From positions 90,996 through 108,511 of the forward strand of contig DCAF01000040.1 in NCBI GenBank assembly GCA_002311915.1: a stretch of DNA of 17,516 nt. The letters run 5' to 3'. The position numbers and the translations under genes were made by a program. Of this stretch, positions 14,376 through 17,516 are shown one piece after another. Within the stretch, counting starts at the first letter, position 1; each line of letters opens with the position of its first letter. The DNA is from Sulfurovum sp. UBA1140 (GTDB lineage Bacteria; Campylobacterota; Campylobacteria; Campylobacterales; Sulfurovaceae). The notes under the pieces are model-generated. The model was not told where the DNA came from. It searched no databases and saw only the letters and a program-made list of their open reading frames with translations.

Positions 14376-17309
14376 CTATCCCTCATCATAATGCAATTTC
14401 AACCCCTCTGAAGTCATCACAAAGCCTGTAATATGCACCTTCCCCTCATGTACCAATTTATGATGCTTTTTACACAAAGGAATCAAATTGTACTTATGGT
14501 TTTTATCTACTGCTCCAATTTTTCCCTCGGGGTTGGCTAAGTGTTGAGGTGAAATATGGTGTACCTCATCAACATTCTCTTCACATAAAGCACACCTATT
14601 AATAAAAAGGTCTCTGTTGTATCGGCTTCGTTTTTTAGATTTAAGCGTTTTAAGTTCAGAATTTTTACCCATGAGATTTTCACGAATACGATAAGCATTT
14701 TTTAAAAATGTATCATCCATGTGCAGTGACTTAGCAAACTCCAAACCATACAGAGAGCTACCCATGCCCAGTTGGAGTTGGCGATTATAGATAAGGGTGT
14801 CATATTTTTCATCATACTTAACACCCAGGTGTAAAAATATAAGAGACTCTATCTTTTGAAGCTGTTCAATATTTTTAAGTTGATGCAGGTGGGTGGCAAA
14901 AATAAAAGTAGACTTTAACTCCAAGAGTTTTAAAATAGCCCCTGCCACAATTGCCAATCCTGATTCGGTTTCAGTTCCTTGAGAGATTTCATCACCCAGT
15001 ATCAAGCTTCGCTCACCTGCACGGTTAAAAATATTTTTAAGCTCCATCATCTCAACAGCAAAGGTAGACAATCCTTTATAAAGATTATCTTGTGAAACAA
15101 TACGTGTAAAGAGTTTATCATACATGCCCAATTTTAACTCAACAGCAGGAACAAAAAAACCTGATTGTGCCAAAATAACCGAAAGCCCAATACTCTTCAT
15201 GAGTGATGATTTCCCTGATGAGTTAATACCATAAAGCAGTATTCCATTCACTCGATAACCCCCATTGGCATTGAGCGTAATATGGTTATATTTGGTAGCA
15301 ATTCCCTCTCCCAAGTAAATATCATTAGGAACATAGATACCACTCTGCTCATTCGATTCAATAATTGGGTGTCGCAGTCCAATCGCTTCATAAGCATGAG
15401 AGTCGTTAACAATAATCGGACGTGTCAACTGCATCTTCTTACTACATTTTGCCGTCGATATTGCCACATCAATATTGGCAACAAATACTATTAATTCATC
15501 TAAAAGGTGAGAGAAACGATTCTCTAACTCATCTAAGCTTTGCAGGTAACGGGTTTTGACCAAAGCGATAAGCTTGACTTGATTGGCTTCGTAGTTTTGG
15601 GTAATCTCTTCAAAGAGTGAAGAGTTGAGTTTAACACTATTTTTTAACTGTTTATAATGAAAATCTTTAAAAAAGTAGTGCTTTTTATTAATCGTTACAA
15701 ACGAAGTTTTTAACGTTTTTTCAATCAAGGTAAATCTGGTTTTGGTCAGGTTTAGACTGTACCCCTCACTCTCTAAATAAGCAATATCGACATAACCATT
15801 TTTAGTCGATTTATTTAGTTTCTCTTGGTCAAAAAGTTTATTAATATGTGTAGATACTTGTTCGAGTTTCTGCATCTCTACGCTTTGCTTTGTTAAAATG
15901 GCATCAATGGTGGGGTAGACCCCCTCTTTAAAAATATTGTCATTAATCTGATTGATACGAAACCTTGCACAACACTCAAAATTAAAGGTATTTTTGAGAT
16001 ATTTTTGAAACTCCTCTAGCTCTGTTACCATTTTTTCATCATAAGTAATGCCTTGTTTCTTGGTATCTTGAAGCAACAGAGCAATGGCATTAAGCGACAT
16101 CATCATATAGGTTAACTCTACGGGGTGTAACTTTTGCAGTTTCATCCGTCGGGTAATACGCTCTAAATCATAAATATTCTTAAGGTGAGTATCGTAACGT
16201 TCGCTATGCTCCATCAGTTTTTCACAAAGGTCATACCTAGACTCTAAAATCTCTTGATCAACAATGGGTGAAAGCAGTCGCTCTTTAAGCAGTCGTTTTC
16301 CAAATGCCGTCGAGGTCTTATCCATCAGTTTAAGTAGCGTCACCTCAGAACGGTCACGAGCAATCACCCCCAACTGTTCAAGGGCATTATTTCCCAAATA
16401 CAAGTAACGGCTCTCTCCTAGAAACAGGGGTCGGTTCATTTTTTGGGTAATCAACTCATCATGCTCAATAATAAACTCAATCAGTATCGCCAACGCTTCG
16501 GTGGTATAGGGGTGTCGCTCTAAATCCAAATACTCAATCGCCGAGAGAAATGAATTAATTTGGTAGACTTTTTTAAACAACTCATTCTGATAAACAATTT
16601 TGCATCGTTGCTCATTGAAAGAGGTATGAAAAAGCCCCAACTCCAAATAACTCTGTAACCACTCTTTATCAATATTTTTATTCTCTAGGGTTACAATTAC
16701 TTCTGCTGTATTGTAGGTTTGAAGCAAATTAAACACCTCATCCAAAGCATACGTTTTATCATCACGGGTTGAGTGCATCTCATTGGTAATGGTCTTTCCT
16801 GTGGTTACATCAATGGCAGAGTAGCCTACCGAATAAATCTCTTGGTTCTCATCCACCACAATCGAGACAATATTATTTTCACTCACTTCAGTTTGATACT
16901 CAAAGTTGGTACCAGGAGAGATAATATTAGAGATATAGCGTTTAAGGTTTGGGACTTCACCCTTCTGCTTGACCATCACTATCGTATACTTTTTAGTGGC
17001 AATCAAACGTGAAAGGTATCGCTCTATCGAAACCGAAGGCACTCCTGCTAACAGAGGGTTTTTAATAGAGTTCTCGGCAATCGCTTTATTTTTACGTGTC
17101 AATTGAATATTAAGCAGTTCGGCAATCTCTTTGGCTTTTCCAATTTTAAGCTCGTCGTTATTGACTTCATAAATTTCAAAAAAAGTGCCTATCTCAATAA
17201 GTATTAGAGTATCACTGCCATATTTTTTTTCAAAATGTCGTTGCAGGTCAAAATAGATTTCAGCTAAAAGCTTACCTTTGGTACTTAATATTTTTGATAC
17301 TTCTTCCAC
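14376..17309 (-). CDS. MutS7-type DNA mismatch repair protein with C-terminal HNH nuclease
   Basis: A 977-residue MutS homologue. The N-terminal mismatch-reading domain has FFE (Phe43-x-Glu45, as in FxE of MutS1). A connector-like domain (about 125-250) follows, then the lever/clamp core (about 290-590, including STAFGKRLLKERLLSP) and the ATPase domain with Walker A GINSSGKSS (694-702; Lys700) and Walker B LILGDEIS (Asp773-Glu774). A zinc HNH domain ends the protein: CALC (906-909), HH (917-918), Asn941, CKKHH (946-950). This domain order is that of MutS7, known from epsilonproteobacteria, octocoral mitochondria and some giant viruses, where the nuclease may replace MutL/MutH. The GTG start at 17309 has AAGG six bases upstream. 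The gene stands alone, convergent with accA and divergent from a lipoprotein gene. Confidence 0.92.
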   Translation of the reverse strand: MEEVSKILSTKGKLLAEIYFDLQRHFEKKYGSDTLILIEIGTFFEIYEVNNDELKIGKAKEIAELLNIQLTRKNKAIAENSIKNPLLAGVPSVSIERYLSRLIATKKYTIVMVKQKGEVPNLKRYISNIISPGTNFEYQTEVSENNIVSIVVDENQEIYSVGYSAIDVTTGKTITNEMHSTRDDKTYALDEVFNLLQTYNTAEVIVTLENKNIDKEWLQSYLELGLFHTSFNEQRCKIVYQNELFKKVYQINSFLSAIEYLDLERHPYTTEALAILIEFIIEHDELITQKMNRPLFLGESRYLYLGNNALEQLGVIARDRSEVTLLKLMDKTSTAFGKRLLKERLLSPIVDQEILESRYDLCEKLMEHSERYDTHLKNIYDLERITRRMKLQKLHPVELTYMMMSLNAIALLLQDTKKQGITYDEKMVTELEEFQKYLKNTFNFECCARFRINQINDNIFKEGVYPTIDAILTKQSVEMQKLEQVSTHINKLFDQEKLNKSTKNGYVDIAYLESEGYSLNLTKTRFTLIEKTLKTSFVTINKKHYFFKDFHYKQLKNSVKLNSSLFEEITQNYEANQVKLIALVKTRYLQSLDELENRFSHLLDELIVFVANIDVAISTAKCSKKMQLTRPIIVNDSHAYEAIGLRHPIIESNEQSGIYVPNDIYLGEGIATKYNHITLNANGGYRVNGILLYGINSSGKSSLMKSIGLSVILAQSGFFVPAVELKLGMYDKLFTRIVSQDNLYKGLSTFAVEMMELKNIFNRAGERSLILGDEISQGTETESGLAIVAGAILKLLELKSTFIFATHLHQLKNIEQLQKIESLIFLHLGVKYDEKYDTLIYNRQLQLGMGSSLYGLEFAKSLHMDDTFLKNAYRIRENLMGKNSELKTLKSKKRSRYNRDLFINRCALCEENVDEVHHISPQHLANPEGKIGAVDKNHKYNLIPLCKKHHKLVHEGKVHITGFVMTSEGLKLHYDEG

Positions 17310-17335
17310 ATGTTGCCTTGCTGTTTTGATTTGTT

Positions 17336-17341
17336 ATTTTA
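17336..17341 (-). promoter_or_regulatory. Possible -10 box for the MutS7 gene
   Basis: On the minus strand TGATAAAAT gives a TAAAAT box about 27 bases before the GTG start. The match is imperfect, and the 96-base gap is AT-rich. Confidence 0.25.
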
Positions 17342-17366
17342 TCATATTTTAATCAGAAAATTAAGA

Positions 17367-17372
17367 TATAAT
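17367..17372 (+). promoter_or_regulatory. Predicted -10 box for the lipoprotein gene
   Basis: Exact TATAAT preceded by AAGA, 33 bases before the ATG at 17406, giving a leader of about 25 bases. Confidence 0.45.
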
Positions 17373-17405
17373 AAATCTGAAAAAATAAAATTAAAAAACG
17401 AGATT

Positions 17406-17516
17406 ATGTCAAACCATATTATTAAAAAACTACTCTTCACCTCTACTCTTTTTCTACTCACTGCTTGTGGTCAAGTCGAAATCACAGAACAGACAGAGAG
17501 ACCAACCGAGTCTAAC
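17406..17516 (+). CDS. Putative lipoprotein, N-terminal part only (runs off window)
   Basis: Thirty-seven residues are visible, starting MSNHIIKKLL. A short basic start and a hydrophobic core lead into the lipobox LLTAC, so signal peptidase II should cleave before Cys21. The mature part begins CGQVEITEQ and is rich in Glu and Thr, like the flexible linker of many lipoproteins. Gly at +2 gives no Asp-type inner-membrane retention signal in the E. coli sense. The SD is weak (ACGAG), and a TATAAT lies upstream. No function can be assigned from this fragment. It is divergent from the MutS7 gene. Confidence 0.7.
   Translation, partial: MSNHIIKKLLFTSTLFLLTACGQVEITEQTERPTESN

Noticed and set aside
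14376..14560. HNH segment as a separate homing endonuclease inserted at the end of mutS
   Set aside because: It is in frame with no stop or start between the parts, and MutS with a C-terminal HNH domain is the known MutS7 architecture.

Overview
The window looks like chromosomal DNA of a Campylobacterota (epsilonproteobacterial) species, most likely a free-living sulfur-oxidising or Arcobacter-like lineage. The evidence is a low overall GC content, T-tract plus TATAAT/TATACT promoters with no clear -35 box, the waaC-htrB pair known from Campylobacter lipooligosaccharide (LOS) loci, and a MutS7-type MutS with a C-terminal HNH nuclease. Genus cannot be fixed from the sequence alone.

Layout. 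Positions 1-390 (minus) hold the 5' part of hisH. Positions 514-4910 (plus) form a tight envelope operon: waaC (heptosyltransferase I), an LpxL/HtrB-type lipid A acyltransferase, a periplasmic PAP2 phosphatase, and a five-TM LtaS/MdoB-type alkaline-phosphatase-fold transferase. Positions 4928-9687 are a glycan block with lower GC at its centre: a KpsS/KpsC-like Kdo transferase (minus); then an overlapping plus-strand trio of LPS kinase, WaaE/KdtX-like glycosyltransferase and TagB/TagF-like transferase; then a second TagB/TagF-like paralogue on the minus strand that shares its stop region with the first. Together these genes can build and decorate an LPS inner core and probably add phosphate-containing substituents. 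The final structure is not deducible here.

Positions 9818-14311 hold fatty acid synthesis genes fabG, acpP, fabF and accA. A Bax-like glucosaminidase on the opposite strand separates fabG from acpP. acpP has the strongest-looking promoter in the window, and a perfect 12-bp hairpin follows it before fabF. Positions 14376-17309 (minus) encode MutS7-HNH. The window ends inside a divergent lipoprotein gene (17406 onward).

The most noteworthy items are the MutS7-HNH fusion; two related intergenic repeat copies, one of which looks like a deletion derivative of the other and is bracketed by an 11-bp direct repeat; the LtaS-like/PAP2 pair inside an LOS operon; and the pair of TagB-like paralogues, one of which has lost the first conserved histidine. 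No rRNA, tRNA, CRISPR array, IS element or prophage gene was seen. No gene-free stretch exceeds 300 bases; the longest (11510-11800) is described.
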